A stretch of 64,000 nt of DNA from Vicinamibacteria bacterium (GCA_019694155.1 JAIBCN010000021.1:1-64000), one strand, 5' to 3'. Positions 25,004-34,789 are shown, counted from the first letter of the stretch. Numbers and translations are program-made. The notes: generated by a model from the sequence alone, not told the origin.

Positions 25004-26341
25004 ATGAAGTTCCCGCACCCGCTCTCCCTGCTCTTCGTCTGCGTCGCGGTCGCGGCGTGCCTGACCTGGATTCTTCCCGCCGGTCAGTACGATCGCCACA
25101 AAGATGAAGCCACGGGTCGCGACGTCGTGACCGCGGGCTCCTATGAGGCCACCCTGCCGAACCCGATCTCTCCCTTCGATGCCCTGGTCGCGATTCCCAA
25201 GGGAATGGCCGACGCGGGCTCGGTGATCTTCTTCGTGTTCCTGATCGGAGGTGCATTCACCGCGGTCGACAAGACGGGAGCGCTCAAGTCCATGGTCGAT
25301 GTGCTGGTCGAGAGGTCGCAAGGTCGTGGCCTGCTCGCGGTTCCCGTGGTGGCCATGCTTTTCGCCACTCTGGGCGCGCTCGAGAACATGCAGGAGGAGA
25401 TCATCGCCCTCATTCCGGTTCTCCTCCTCCTGACCCGGCGCCTGCGGCTCGATCCTCTGGTGGCGGTCGCCATGAGCGCGGGCGCGGCCGCCATCGGCGC
25501 CTCCTTCTCTCCGGTCAACCCCTTCCAGGTCCTGATCGCCCAGAAGCTCTCGCAGCTGTCCCCGGGCTCGGGCGCAGGATTTCGAACGGCGTTCCTGGCG
25601 CTTGCCGTCGCCGCCTGGATCGCCGCGACCCTCCGCTACGCACACCGGATGCGAGTCGAAGCGGCGCAAAACGGCGCCGAAGCCGAGCCTTCAGCGCCCC
25701 TGAATGGCCGGAACTTCGCGATCCTCCTGACTGTTGCCGCGACTTTTGCCGTGTTCGTGGTGGGGATCATGCAGTTCGGATGGGACTTCGACCAGCTTTC
25801 CGCGCCCTTCGTGGCCATGGGCATCGTCGCCGGGCTCATCGGCGGCCTGGGCGTCTCCGGCACCGCCATGGCCTTCGCGGAGGGCTTCGCCTCCATGGCC
25901 ACCGCCGCGATGCTCATCGGGATCGCCCGCGCGATCTCCTACGTCCTCGATCAGGGCCACGTCATCGACACCCTGGTTCACGCGATGGTGACGCCGCTCG
26001 AGTCGCTGCCCTCCTACGCTTCGGCGCTCGGCATGCTCGCGCTCCACGTCGGAATCCACGTTCCCGTTCCCAGCGTGAGCGGCCAGGCGGCCCTGACGAT
26101 GCCGGTGCTCATCCCTGTCGGCGATCTCGTCCACGTCTCCCGCCAGAGCGTCGTGCTCGCCTACCAATATGGAGCCGGGCTCACTGACGTGGTCACGCCC
26201 ACCAACGGCGGCATGATGGCCGTACTGGCCGCCGCCGGCGTTTCTTACGAGAAGTGGATCCGGTTCGCTCTGCCCTTGTTTGGAGGCCTGCTCGCTCTCG
26301 GCGCGGTGGCCCTGAGCCTCGCCATCGCGACCGGCTTCTGA
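25004..26341 (+). CDS. YfcC-family ion/C4-dicarboxylate-type transporter
   Basis: A 445-residue membrane protein with about 11-12 helices. The N-terminal LTWILPAGQYDR followed by a loop and FDALVAIPKGMADAGSVIFF is the YfcC/DcuC-like (ion transporter superfamily) signature; GASFSPVNPFQVLIAQ and GLTDVVTPTNGGMMAVLAAA are the two re-entrant-loop regions of its inverted repeats. The family takes up dicarboxylates or amino acids such as arginine; the substrate is uncertain. The divergent gene lies 96 bases away. The downstream M24 peptidase converges 8 bases after the stop. Confidence 0.85.
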   Translation: MKFPHPLSLLFVCVAVAACLTWILPAGQYDRHKDEATGRDVVTAGSYEATLPNPISPFDALVAIPKGMADAGSVIFFVFLIGGAFTAVDKTGALKSMVDVLVERSQGRGLLAVPVVAMLFATLGALENMQEEIIALIPVLLLLTRRLRLDPLVAVAMSAGAAAIGASFSPVNPFQVLIAQKLSQLSPGSGAGFRTAFLALAVAAWIAATLRYAHRMRVEAAQNGAEAEPSAPLNGRNFAILLTVAATFAVFVVGIMQFGWDFDQLSAPFVAMGIVAGLIGGLGVSGTAMAFAEGFASMATAAMLIGIARAISYVLDQGHVIDTLVHAMVTPLESLPSYASALGMLALHVGIHVPVPSVSGQAALTMPVLIPVGDLVHVSRQSVVLAYQYGAGLTDVVTPTNGGMMAVLAAAGVSYEKWIRFALPLFGGLLALGAVALSLAIATGF

Positions 26342-26349
26342 CCGGACGC

Positions 26350-27717
26350 CTACTTCACCAGGTGATACCTGGTCTGGCGGTTCAGCACCCACCGCATCTT
26401 CCCATCGGGGCCGAGGATGGCGTCTTCTTCCTGAGCTGAGCGCAGCTTCTGGCCACCCCACTCCGGTATCGGGGTGGAGGCCTGCAGCTCGATCGAGAAC
26501 CAGGTGCTCGGCAGAAGCATCACATCGCCCCGCCCGGGAACCCCCTCCTGACGGTCCCAGAGACCGATCAGGGGCCCGGCCCCGTGGCCGTAGTCGTTGA
26601 TGGGATGGGAGTACATCGAACCTTCGATGCCCTCCTTCTTCATCTGGGCCAGCATCGACGCGAGGACCTCGTTGCCGGTGCGGCCGGGGCGCATCTCTTC
26701 GAAGGCGATGTCCTGCATTCGATTCGAATTGGCGAGCGCTTTCTGCAGGCCCGCGGGAGCATCGGTCTCGCCTTCCTTCAGGACGTAGCCCACGTGCTGG
26801 GTGTCCGTGGCCAGGCCCATCGCGTAGATGCCGAAGTCGACATGCAGGTGATCGCCGCGCTGAATGACCTCCGCATCGGGCCGGGCAGTGGCCGCGAACT
26901 CGGTGGCCTTGCGGTCCGGCCGCTGGACCGACACGGTGGGCGGGAACCATTCTCCGAGGCCGAGGTCGTTGACGCTTTGCCGAAGCCACCACTCGACATC
27001 CTTCGATGTGGTCTTGCCCGGAGTGATCACCTCGTCGGAGAAGGCGCGGGCGATGAGCGCGTGGACGGTCTTCATCATGGCCACGTAGTGCGGCTCCATC
27101 TCGGGCAGTCGCAGGGAGATGTACTCGAGAGGAAGGTTCTCGGCGCGCACGATCTTCGATGTCCACGGCCCCAGAGCCGACTCGAGTTGCTCGCGCTCGC
27201 CCGCGGAAAGGCCGTCGGAAAACGCGTGGGTGTGCGAGACGTCGATGGCGATGGTGCTCGGCTGCCGCTGTTCGATGACCTTTCGGAGCGTCTGCCATTG
27301 CGAGTCGCCCATGATCTCCCGGCCCGCGTTGTCCGGATCACGGTACATCTCGTAAAGACCGCCGTTCGTTCCTCCTCCGAGGGCGAGTCGTTCGACGCCC
27401 TTGGCGCCGCCCCGGTCGAAAAAGACCAGGATGGTCCGGCGCCGCGCAAACATGACGGAGGGCGAGATCAGGGACCTGAACACAGGGTCCTCGTTGTATT
27501 CGCGGTTGATCACGAGCCACATCGAAACGCCGTGCCGCCGCATCAGGGTCGGCAGGAAGCGTTCGAGGCGCTGCTTCAGCCACTCCTGGCGGATGGTGTC
27601 CTGCTCCCGCAGGGGCGGAAGCTTCGGCGGCATCACGATGGCCGGAGCGGCGACTGCGTGCGACAGCGTCGCGGCGAGAAGCGAGAGTCCTAGAGCGGCC
27701 CTGATCACGATCTTCAT
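26350..27717 (-). CDS. Secreted M24-family (Xaa-Pro-type) metallopeptidase
   Basis: A 455-residue exported protein: signal peptide (about 1-23, ending AVAAP), an N-terminal creatinase-like domain (about 40-215) and a pita-bread catalytic domain. The five metal ligands of M24 are D294 in HVDFG, D305 in LATDTQH, H378 in YGHGAG, E410 in SIELQ and E430 or E431 in AQEEDAI. M24 enzymes remove N-terminal residues next to proline or act on related amides. The ATG at 27717 has GAGGA about 8 bases upstream; the upstream open frame has no signal character and is rejected. A TATCCT hexamer about 50 bases upstream may be its promoter. Confidence 0.88.
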   Translation of the reverse strand: MKIVIRAALGLSLLAATLSHAVAAPAIVMPPKLPPLREQDTIRQEWLKQRLERFLPTLMRRHGVSMWLVINREYNEDPVFRSLISPSVMFARRRTILVFFDRGGAKGVERLALGGGTNGGLYEMYRDPDNAGREIMGDSQWQTLRKVIEQRQPSTIAIDVSHTHAFSDGLSAGEREQLESALGPWTSKIVRAENLPLEYISLRLPEMEPHYVAMMKTVHALIARAFSDEVITPGKTTSKDVEWWLRQSVNDLGLGEWFPPTVSVQRPDRKATEFAATARPDAEVIQRGDHLHVDFGIYAMGLATDTQHVGYVLKEGETDAPAGLQKALANSNRMQDIAFEEMRPGRTGNEVLASMLAQMKKEGIEGSMYSHPINDYGHGAGPLIGLWDRQEGVPGRGDVMLLPSTWFSIELQASTPIPEWGGQKLRSAQEEDAILGPDGKMRWVLNRQTRYHLVK

Positions 27718-27784
27718 TGCGTGTTCCTCATTGTTCTTTCGGGAGCGCGGCGCCCGGAGTGCCGCGAAGGATAGCGGGATCGGC

Positions 27785-29731
27785 TCAGGGCTCGAAGGGA
27801 GTCCGGAGAGGGTCGTCACGATGCGCTTCGAAGCGGCTCTCCCGCTCGAGATCCCGCTTCATCTCCGGAGTCAGGCCGCCGAGGAACATCGGATTCTCGA
27901 GATTGAAGCGCAGGGCCATGCGGAACTGAAACCCAGGGTAGCCCCATGCGGACGACGTCTCAGCCGCCACCGGCCCGAATCTCAGGATGAGCAGAACAGC
28001 GAGCGCCATCGATCGCCAGAGGGCCTGCCGGACAACGATGGACGCGAATCCCGCGACCGCCAGTGCGAAGCCCACCGTGGGCGTGTGACCCAGTCGATAG
28101 ACATCCACGGCATCGTGGCCGCGGAAGGGGAGGACGACGAGCGCGGAAAAAGTGAGGCCAGCCGCCACGAGCCGCCAGGGAAGGGCCCGGGCGGCGTCGA
28201 TGAAGGAGGCGCCGAGCGCCGCCCCGCCGACGCCGACGGCGAGTCCGAACCACCACGCGGCCGGCAGCGAATCCCGAGTCGCCCGCCAGATCTCGAAACC
28301 GATCGGGTGGAAGAGCTGGCTGAACAAGCTGCCGAAGAGCGCCACCCATCCGCTCTGCTCCGACTGCAAGGTGGCCGCGGTGGCCTGGAGCCGCCCCACC
28401 GTCTTCTCCGGGAAGAGTGACACCCAGACAGCCACGTAGAGAACGACGAAGCCGATCAAAGCCCGGATGGTCGCGTGGCGCGCTCGCCACTGTTCGCGAT
28501 CCAGAGCCACGAGGCCAAGGAGAATGGCCAGGGCAGGCAGCATGACTGCGGTCTCCTTGCTCCACAGGGCCAACAGAGCGACGCCGAGAACCCGGAGTGG
28601 CCTCGTCCCTTTGGGCCCGAGGAACGCCATGAGCGTCGCCAGCATAAAGATGTCGGCGAGGGTGTCGGTTCGTTCGCTGATCCACCCGACGCTCGACGCC
28701 GCCATCGGGTGAGCGACAAGAGTCAGGCCGCCGAGGAACGCGGGCGCGCGCGGGAGGCCCAGCCGGATCAGCAGGGCGAAGAGCATGAGAGCCGAGAGAG
28801 CGTGCAGGGCCATGTTCGTGCCGTGGAAGGCGAAGGCGCTCGGTCCATAGATCGCGTGGTCCAAGGCGTGGGTGAGGCTCGGTATGGGTCGATATTGTTC
28901 GCCCGAAATGCCCCGCGGATCTTCCGATCCGGCGAAGGTCGAGGCGAGTTCAGCAAGGGTCCAGGGCCTCGCCCAGAGCCGGTCGTCGTAGACGAAACCC
29001 GAATGAACGGTCAGCACGTGGAGGCTCACCGTTCCTCCCGCCAGGGCCAGGGTTGCGGAGGTCCAACCCCGGCCGCGGACGCCAATCACTGCGAATCCGA
29101 GCGCGAGCAGGATCGGCGCCCACCGCATCGTGTCCGGCGCGAGACTCAGCGCCCGCGACGGTTCAGAAGCGACGAGGATCAGAAAGGCCGCCGCCACAAT
29201 CGTGAAGACGCCCACGGCTCCTGGCCTGCCGTCCTCCTCCCGCCGGGTCAACAAAGCGACGGCGACCCCGAGGAGCAGTGGCAGCAGGGAGAGGCCGAGC
29301 ATTCCCGTTGTGAATTCCCGATACAAACGAAGGCCCGACAGAACGATGGGCCGGGGATTCGTGGCCGCAGTGGCTGCGATCCTCAACTCGAGGTCGCGCG
29401 CGCGCCCGAACGGCATCTCGACCTCGACCGGTGTCGCTCCAAGCGCCACACGCTTCACGTCAGAGGAGCTGCGGATGTCGACCGCGACGGCGTCGCCGCT
29501 GATTCGCGGCGTCAGGGTGAACCGGATCCACCCCCCGCGCCCGTCGAGGCCGTGAAAGTGAATCAGTGCGTTCGCAGCGCCGATGAAGTCGCCCGTTTCC
29601 TTCTGAAGCTGGAAGCCCGCGAGAGCCTTCCGCCAGTCCCCGTTGCGGTCGATCGAAAACTCAGGCCAGGCGAGGAAGACCGCCGCCGCGAGCCCGGCCA
29701 GCCCGATGGCGAGGCGGGACCTCGCCATCAT
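27785..29731 (-). CDS. GT-C-like membrane protein, last gene of glycan operon
   Basis: A 648-residue membrane protein. A first helix (about 7-22) is followed by a periplasmic beta-rich domain of about 110 residues (WIRFTLTPRISGDAVAVDIR region) and then about 12 helices. GFVYDDRLWARPWTLAEL and YRPIPSLTHALDHAIYG after helix 4 recall the acidic first loop of TMTC/GT-C glycosyltransferases, and VGWISERTDTLADIFML supports this. The likely role is sugar transfer on the outer face of the inner membrane. The first ATG overlaps the TGA of the upstream GT2-CapK gene (TGATG), so translation is coupled. The C-terminus (from about 610) is a soluble charged tail. Confidence 0.68.
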   Translation of the reverse strand: MMARSRLAIGLAGLAAAVFLAWPEFSIDRNGDWRKALAGFQLQKETGDFIGAANALIHFHGLDGRGGWIRFTLTPRISGDAVAVDIRSSSDVKRVALGATPVEVEMPFGRARDLELRIAATAATNPRPIVLSGLRLYREFTTGMLGLSLLPLLLGVAVALLTRREEDGRPGAVGVFTIVAAAFLILVASEPSRALSLAPDTMRWAPILLALGFAVIGVRGRGWTSATLALAGGTVSLHVLTVHSGFVYDDRLWARPWTLAELASTFAGSEDPRGISGEQYRPIPSLTHALDHAIYGPSAFAFHGTNMALHALSALMLFALLIRLGLPRAPAFLGGLTLVAHPMAASSVGWISERTDTLADIFMLATLMAFLGPKGTRPLRVLGVALLALWSKETAVMLPALAILLGLVALDREQWRARHATIRALIGFVVLYVAVWVSLFPEKTVGRLQATAATLQSEQSGWVALFGSLFSQLFHPIGFEIWRATRDSLPAAWWFGLAVGVGGAALGASFIDAARALPWRLVAAGLTFSALVVLPFRGHDAVDVYRLGHTPTVGFALAVAGFASIVVRQALWRSMALAVLLILRFGPVAAETSSAWGYPGFQFRMALRFNLENPMFLGGLTPEMKRDLERESRFEAHRDDPLRTPFEP

Positions 29732-31929
29732 CAGGCCTTCGGACTCTCGGGGTACTGGAGCTTTTGGAAGTCGAGACTCAGTTTCGAGATCACGGCCTGA
29801 CGCTTGCCCGTGCGCACCAGCGGGATGAGATCCACGAACTGCACATCGATACGCGTCTCTTCACCGAGATATTGCCGCAGCACCGTGAGGATTTCCCTCT
29901 CGAAGAGGTCGGGCGCGAATCTGCTGCCCTTCACCACCTTCAGGACGATCGCGCCGCGCTCCTCCTGCACCACCTGGTACTGACGAACGAGGTAGTCGTA
30001 GTCCTTGAAAAGGTGGGAGAAGAAGGTGCCCGGCATCACCCGACCGTGAGCACCGATCACCAGCGACTGGACGCGGCCCTCGATCCGTCCTACCCGAGGC
30101 AGGCCGCGACCGCACGGACAGGGCTTCGTTTCGTCCATCGCCTCGGCCAGATCGCCCACGCGATAGCGGATGAAGGGCAGGCAGAGATTGTTGAGATCGG
30201 TGATGACGACTTCGCCCACTTCGCCCGGCGCGGCGCGGCGCCCGTCCTTGAGGATCTCCACCACGTAGCTCTCGGCCATGACGTGATGGCCTTCGTGCGC
30301 GTCGCACTCGTAGGCGATGCCCGAGAACTCGCGGCTGCCGTACTTGTCGAACACCCGCGCTCCGAAAGCCTCCTCGATGATCCGGCGGCTCTCCTCGGGC
30401 AGCGCCTGGGCGGACGAGATGATGCCGCGCGGCTTCAGATCGGGCCGGCTCTTCGCCGAACCGAGATGCCCGGCGAGATAGTTGAAGGACTCCGCATAGC
30501 CGTCGATGAGGACGGGTTTGAACGAGGCGAGCCGCCCGAGGAAGGCGGCCATCGCGCCCTCCGACATCTCGAAGGCCGGCACGAACAGCCGCCGCAACAG
30601 CCAGGCGTCGAGTCTTTCGCGCGCGACCTGTGATGGGCTCATTCCGAGGGTCTGGTGCCACAGCCGGGCCTGCCGATCGCCGAACTTCCATCCTGCCCAC
30701 TCCATGGCGCGCAGCGTGGACGCGAGGCGGATTTCGAGCTGATGCTGGTCGGCGTAGCAGACGAAAGGCTCGCCGGTGGAGCCCGATGTCGCGATCCGGA
30801 GGATGCGGTCGTTGTCGTGATTGTCGGAGAGAAGATCGAAGTGGAGGTTCTCGCGCACGTCGGCCTTGCTCAGGAGCGGCAGCTTCGCGAGATCGTCCAG
30901 GGTCTTGATGTCCTCGGGGCCGAGGCCGAGCGCGTCCATGCGCTCGCGGTAGTAGCCCACGTGGTGATACGCGTGCCGGATCAGGCGTCGCAGCTTCTCC
31001 TCCTGGAGGAGGCGCATCTCGGCGAGGGACAGCCACTGGCTCCGCTTCAGCTCGCGGTAGTAGAGCTCGGTTCGGCGGGTGAGGAGCCACGCGTGCAGGG
31101 GCATGGTCCGGAAATACACGGCGCGGCGCAGCCGGCGCGGCCACGAGAGCTCGTCGTCGGCGCGCGCGGGCGTGTGCCGCTTCAGGAAATCGGCCACCAG
31201 GCTTTCCTGTTTGGGGGCGAGCCGGAATTCCACGAAGCCCTTCACGAGGTCCGCGAGGACCCGCACGATCAGCCGCATGGGGAAGCTCGGGATGAAGCTC
31301 TGGCCCACGAGGCGCGTCTCGAACACGGTCTCGATCTCGCGGATCGAATACCCCTTGGCATGCGCGGAGACCGCGATGAAGGTCTGGAAGTACGCGTACG
31401 TCATCCGTCGATGCAGGATGTCGGCGAGGGTCTCGCGGCGCGCGATGACGAACCCCGACTTGTTGTCGCGCAGCCTCATCCCGAAGAGAGTGTTGAGCAG
31501 CGTGTTCAGGCCCTTCGAAAGGTGGTACCTCGAATCGCGCTGGCGTCCGATCGAGCTGCGGTAGCCCTGGACCATATCGACGCGCGTGTGCAACAGTTCG
31601 CGGTGGAGGCGGGCCACGTCTTCGGGCTGATACTGGAGGTCCGCATCGATGAGGCAGACGTACGTGCCCACGGCCTTCGCCACGCCCGAATCCCACCCCG
31701 CGGCGAGACCGCGGTTCTTCTCGTGATGGACGGGCACGACCTCGGGATGCGTCTTCGCCAGCGACTCGATGACCGCGCCGGTCTCGTCACGGCTGCCATC
31801 GTTGACGAGGACGATCTCACCTTTGACCTTCCGCTTGCCGAACACGCTCAGCAGCCGGGCCACGAGCTCGGGCAGGTTCCCGGCTTCGTTGTAGCAGGGG
31901 ACGACGACCGAGAGTTCGACCGAACTCAC
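29731..31929 (-). CDS. Fusion of family 2 glycosyltransferase and CapK/PaaK-like adenylate-forming domain
   Basis: A 732-residue protein with two enzyme domains. Residues 1-230 are a GT2 transferase: LSVVVPCYNEAGNLPELV, LVNDGSRDET and the metal site LIDADLQYQPED. From about 315 onward it resembles CapK/phenylacetate-CoA ligase proteins: ATSGSTGEPFVCY (phosphate loop), FDKYGSREFSG, RYRVGDLAEA and a Cys pair CPCGRGLPRVGRIEGR. GT2 adds a sugar, often to a lipid carrier; CapK-like domains activate carboxylates. The start is set at GTG 31929, whose GTGA overlaps the epimerase stop; a GTG at 31950 would add seven residues. I infer a glycan-building enzyme that also attaches an acyl or amino-acyl group. 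Confidence 0.8.
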   Translation of the reverse strand: MSSVELSVVVPCYNEAGNLPELVARLLSVFGKRKVKGEIVLVNDGSRDETGAVIESLAKTHPEVVPVHHEKNRGLAAGWDSGVAKAVGTYVCLIDADLQYQPEDVARLHRELLHTRVDMVQGYRSSIGRQRDSRYHLSKGLNTLLNTLFGMRLRDNKSGFVIARRETLADILHRRMTYAYFQTFIAVSAHAKGYSIREIETVFETRLVGQSFIPSFPMRLIVRVLADLVKGFVEFRLAPKQESLVADFLKRHTPARADDELSWPRRLRRAVYFRTMPLHAWLLTRRTELYYRELKRSQWLSLAEMRLLQEEKLRRLIRHAYHHVGYYRERMDALGLGPEDIKTLDDLAKLPLLSKADVRENLHFDLLSDNHDNDRILRIATSGSTGEPFVCYADQHQLEIRLASTLRAMEWAGWKFGDRQARLWHQTLGMSPSQVARERLDAWLLRRLFVPAFEMSEGAMAAFLGRLASFKPVLIDGYAESFNYLAGHLGSAKSRPDLKPRGIISSAQALPEESRRIIEEAFGARVFDKYGSREFSGIAYECDAHEGHHVMAESYVVEILKDGRRAAPGEVGEVVITDLNNLCLPFIRYRVGDLAEAMDETKPCPCGRGLPRVGRIEGRVQSLVIGAHGRVMPGTFFSHLFKDYDYLVRQYQVVQEERGAIVLKVVKGSRFAPDLFEREILTVLRQYLGEETRIDVQFVDLIPLVRTGKRQAVISKLSLDFQKLQYPESPKA

Positions 31930-32885
31930 AGGGGCTGGCTGCGGATCCACTCCCAGGTGGACCGAAGGCCGTCTTCGAGCGGCACGTGGGAGCGGAAACC
32001 GAGCAGGCTCTCGGCGTGGCCGGTATTCGCGACCCGGCAGCTTCCCGCCGTGCCATCGGCCTCGTCGAAGACGGGCTCGAAGCGGACTCCCGCCGCCGTC
32101 ATCATGGCCTCCGTCAGCTCATTCACGGAAAGGGCGCGGCCGGAACCCACGTTCAGGACCTTGCCGTTCACTTCGCGGGACATGGCGAGCAGAGTCGCGT
32201 GCGCGATGTCATCGACGTGGGAGTAGTCGAGCGCCTGCTCTCCATCGCCGTGGACGAGCGGGGGCTCGTTCCGGCGCATCCGTTCGAAGTTCGCCACGAC
32301 CACGCTTTTGTACCCGGTTCCCACGTACTGTCGCGGCCCGTACACGAAGAAGTAGCGAAGGGAGACCGCGGCGAACGTCCCCGCGCGGTAGGCCGCTTCG
32401 ACCAGGTTCTCGCCCGCGAGCTTCGTGGTGCCGTAGAGGGTGTGCGGGTGACAGGGCTCGGTCTCCACCATCGGGGGGCCGGACATCCGTCCATAGGCGT
32501 AAAGAGACGACGAAAAAACGAGCTTCCGGATTCCCGCCTTCTTTCCGGCTTCGATGACGTCGCGGGTGCCGAGGACGTTGGTGAGCACCAGTTCCCGAGG
32601 CGAGTCGAGCGACGGCCGGTGCTTCTCGGCGGCCAGATGAAAGACGCCGTCGACTCCATGCAGCAACTCCGTGAGCTTCTCCACCGGCGCCTCGCCCAGA
32701 GTCGTCTCCACGAAAACGATCCGGGCGTCCTGGGGAAGGCGCTCGCGGCGTCCCGCCTTCAGCGAATCGAGGACGAGGACCCGGCTCGCGCCCTGATCGA
32801 GCAGCTGCTGGACGACGTTGGCCCCGATGAAACCACACCCTCCGGTGACGGCAAACGAGGCGTTGGGAATGTGGACGGCAGGCAT
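31926..32885 (-). CDS. NAD-dependent sugar-nucleotide epimerase/dehydratase
   Basis: A 319-residue extended short-chain dehydrogenase. The NAD site is VTGGCGFIGANVVQQLLDQG; the catalytic YGTTK sits in HTLYGTTKLAGENLVEAAYR; SSSLYAYG provides the Ser. Together with YFFVYGPRQYVGTGYKSVV this is typical of UDP-glucose/GlcNAc 4-epimerases and their relatives. It probably supplies the sugar nucleotide used by the glycosyltransferases of this operon. The exact reaction cannot be fixed. It lies 15 bases after the upstream membrane gene and overlaps the next gene by four bases. Confidence 0.87.
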   Translation of the reverse strand: MPAVHIPNASFAVTGGCGFIGANVVQQLLDQGASRVLVLDSLKAGRRERLPQDARIVFVETTLGEAPVEKLTELLHGVDGVFHLAAEKHRPSLDSPRELVLTNVLGTRDVIEAGKKAGIRKLVFSSSLYAYGRMSGPPMVETEPCHPHTLYGTTKLAGENLVEAAYRAGTFAAVSLRYFFVYGPRQYVGTGYKSVVVANFERMRRNEPPLVHGDGEQALDYSHVDDIAHATLLAMSREVNGKVLNVGSGRALSVNELTEAMMTAAGVRFEPVFDEADGTAGSCRVANTGHAESLLGFRSHVPLEDGLRSTWEWIRSQPL

Positions 32886-32900
32886 GGGACCATTCGAACT

Positions 32901-34775
32901 CTACCGAAGAACGAGGCGACTCCAGGTTTCGAAGTGCCCGTACTGCATCCAGACTCCGGTGACGACGAGCCCGATCGCGACCAGCCAGCGCGTCGCCGGT
33001 CGGTCGATCCGGTCGAGGGCGACGGCGCTCAGGATTGCGAAGGCCGGGCCCCCGTATTCGATCTCCTTGAGATCCTTGAAAAGGCCGAAGGACAGCCCGC
33101 GAAGCAGGACCAGGCTCACGAAGGCCATGGCGTAGGCCTTGACCACGGTGGCGACAGGGTCGCGACGCCGCGCGATCACGAAGAGGCCGGCAAGAGCGAA
33201 CAGCGGAAAGCCGTATCCGGAGAAGAGGACGATTCTCGAAAGTGCTCCGATGACGGCCCCGCGTTCACCCGAGGGGGCACTCGACGCCTCGGCCGCGGGA
33301 TGCCCCGATCCGGTGAGGATCGCGGGCAGGATCTCGCGGACGAAGGTCAGCGTGAAATCACCGTACAGACCGAAGACCACGGTCGTGGCCGCCGCGATCC
33401 ACAGGGCGATCACCCGCCAGCGGACAGCGGCCGCGAGGAGAGCCAGGATCACCAGGAATGCGCTGGTGTTGAAGAGACTCGAGACATAGGTCAGGAACGT
33501 AGCCAGGGTGGCGGCGAGGACGAGCGCCGTGGCTTTCGGGTCTTTCGGCCGCTCGACCATCCGCACCGCGGCCACCACCACGAGCAGATCGAGGGCGTGA
33601 CCGGCGAGGGTCGACCACATCGCGTAGAGCATCCGGCTCGTGAGTATGGGGAACGCGAATGTGAACCACGCGGCGGCTCCGGCGGAAACGGGCAGAAGCA
33701 GGCGCGCGAGCACGCAGGCGAGCCCCACCTCGACCACTGTCGAGAAGAGAGCGACGTGCTTGATCGCGCGAACCACGAGATCGCGATCGGGAGGCAGCTG
33801 CGTGAAGGGGAGATAGAAGACCGGCGAGTAGGGAAACGCGTACTTCTTCCCGGCCACGATGCGGGGATATCCGACCCCGAGATCGACCTGAGCCTTCCTC
33901 GACCTCTCCATGAGCGAGCCTTCGTAACTGCGAAGTGCCCCGACGTAACGATCGTTCTGACGGACGTCGTTGTAGAAGTAGCTCGGATGGAAGAGAAAGC
34001 CGCCCTTGAGGAGGACGGTGAAGGTGATGGCCAGAACGACCGCAGCCCGGCCGCGGAAAAGACGGGCCGCGATAAGCGAGAAGAGGACGGTCGGCGGCCC
34101 GACGTCCCGCATGCTGTGAACGAAACCGAACGGATCCGCCGCCGCCACGGCGGCCAGGGCCAGGAGGATGATGGCCGTGGCCCCGGCGGTGAAGGCCATG
34201 GACGCTCCGGACAGGAAAAGCGCGCCACAAATGCCGAGCGGCAGGATCCACACCGTCCATTCGCTCGCGGGAATGCTCCAGCGCGCTCCGTCGATGCGGA
34301 TCCAATCGAGCGCCATGCCGAGTTTCGGGTCTTCACTGGTGAGCCCGAGGTCGAGCCGGCCCTCCGGCAACGGCGCCTCGATCTCCTGGATACGCTGGCG
34401 TCCCCGGGGTTGCTCGAAGGACGCGAAGGGCTTCCCGGCGACGGTGACGGTGATGTGGGTGGGCTCGTCCAGATACCGTGCCGCCCGAACCGAGAAGCGG
34501 GCCATCGAGGCGTCCACTTCGAGGGGAATGTCGAACTCGGCCTTCTGGCGCGTCCAGCGAGAAGTGGTGGGCGGCGTCTCCTCGCTGTCCTCGAATCCGG
34601 AGCCGTAGCGGCCGGTGGAGGGTCCGATGTCGACGATGATCGGCTGGCGGAGCCGTCCCGCTGCATCGAGCAGGACGAAGAAGAGGGCGAGGAGGCCCGT
34701 TGCGACCAGAGCCTGGCGTCCGAGCCTGAGTCCGACGGCCGGAGCCATCACGTCGTTCCCGGTCTGCTCTGTCAC
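32901..34775 (-). CDS. Membrane protein with periplasmic beta-domain, GT-C-like, first gene of glycan operon
   Basis: A 624-residue protein with a first helix (about 20-37), a periplasmic beta-rich domain (about 40-165, containing ITVTVAGKPFASFEQPRGR and LDWIRIDGARWSIP) and roughly 12 further helices. FLFHPSYFYNDVRQNDRYVG is the kind of Asp-bearing loop found in GT-C enzymes, and FPYSPVFYLPFTQLPPDR follows. It probably transfers a sugar or moves a lipid-linked glycan. The overall plan, helix-beta domain-helices, is shared with the last gene of the operon. The start GTG at 34775 is preferred because TAGCAT lies eight bases upstream; an ATG at 34748 is the alternative. Confidence 0.62.
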   Translation of the reverse strand: MTEQTGNDVMAPAVGLRLGRQALVATGLLALFFVLLDAAGRLRQPIIVDIGPSTGRYGSGFEDSEETPPTTSRWTRQKAEFDIPLEVDASMARFSVRAARYLDEPTHITVTVAGKPFASFEQPRGRQRIQEIEAPLPEGRLDLGLTSEDPKLGMALDWIRIDGARWSIPASEWTVWILPLGICGALFLSGASMAFTAGATAIILLALAAVAAADPFGFVHSMRDVGPPTVLFSLIAARLFRGRAAVVLAITFTVLLKGGFLFHPSYFYNDVRQNDRYVGALRSYEGSLMERSRKAQVDLGVGYPRIVAGKKYAFPYSPVFYLPFTQLPPDRDLVVRAIKHVALFSTVVEVGLACVLARLLLPVSAGAAAWFTFAFPILTSRMLYAMWSTLAGHALDLLVVVAAVRMVERPKDPKATALVLAATLATFLTYVSSLFNTSAFLVILALLAAAVRWRVIALWIAAATTVVFGLYGDFTLTFVREILPAILTGSGHPAAEASSAPSGERGAVIGALSRIVLFSGYGFPLFALAGLFVIARRRDPVATVVKAYAMAFVSLVLLRGLSFGLFKDLKEIEYGGPAFAILSAVALDRIDRPATRWLVAIGLVVTGVWMQYGHFETWSRLVLR

Positions 34776-34783
34776 GCGAAGCG

Positions 34784-34789
34784 ATGCTA
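34784..34789 (-). promoter_or_regulatory. -10-like hexamer, leaderless start of glycan operon
   Basis: TAGCAT (minus strand), eight bases, then GTG at 34775, without Shine-Dalgarno. It argues for the GTG rather than the ATG 27 bases further in. Confidence 0.45.
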
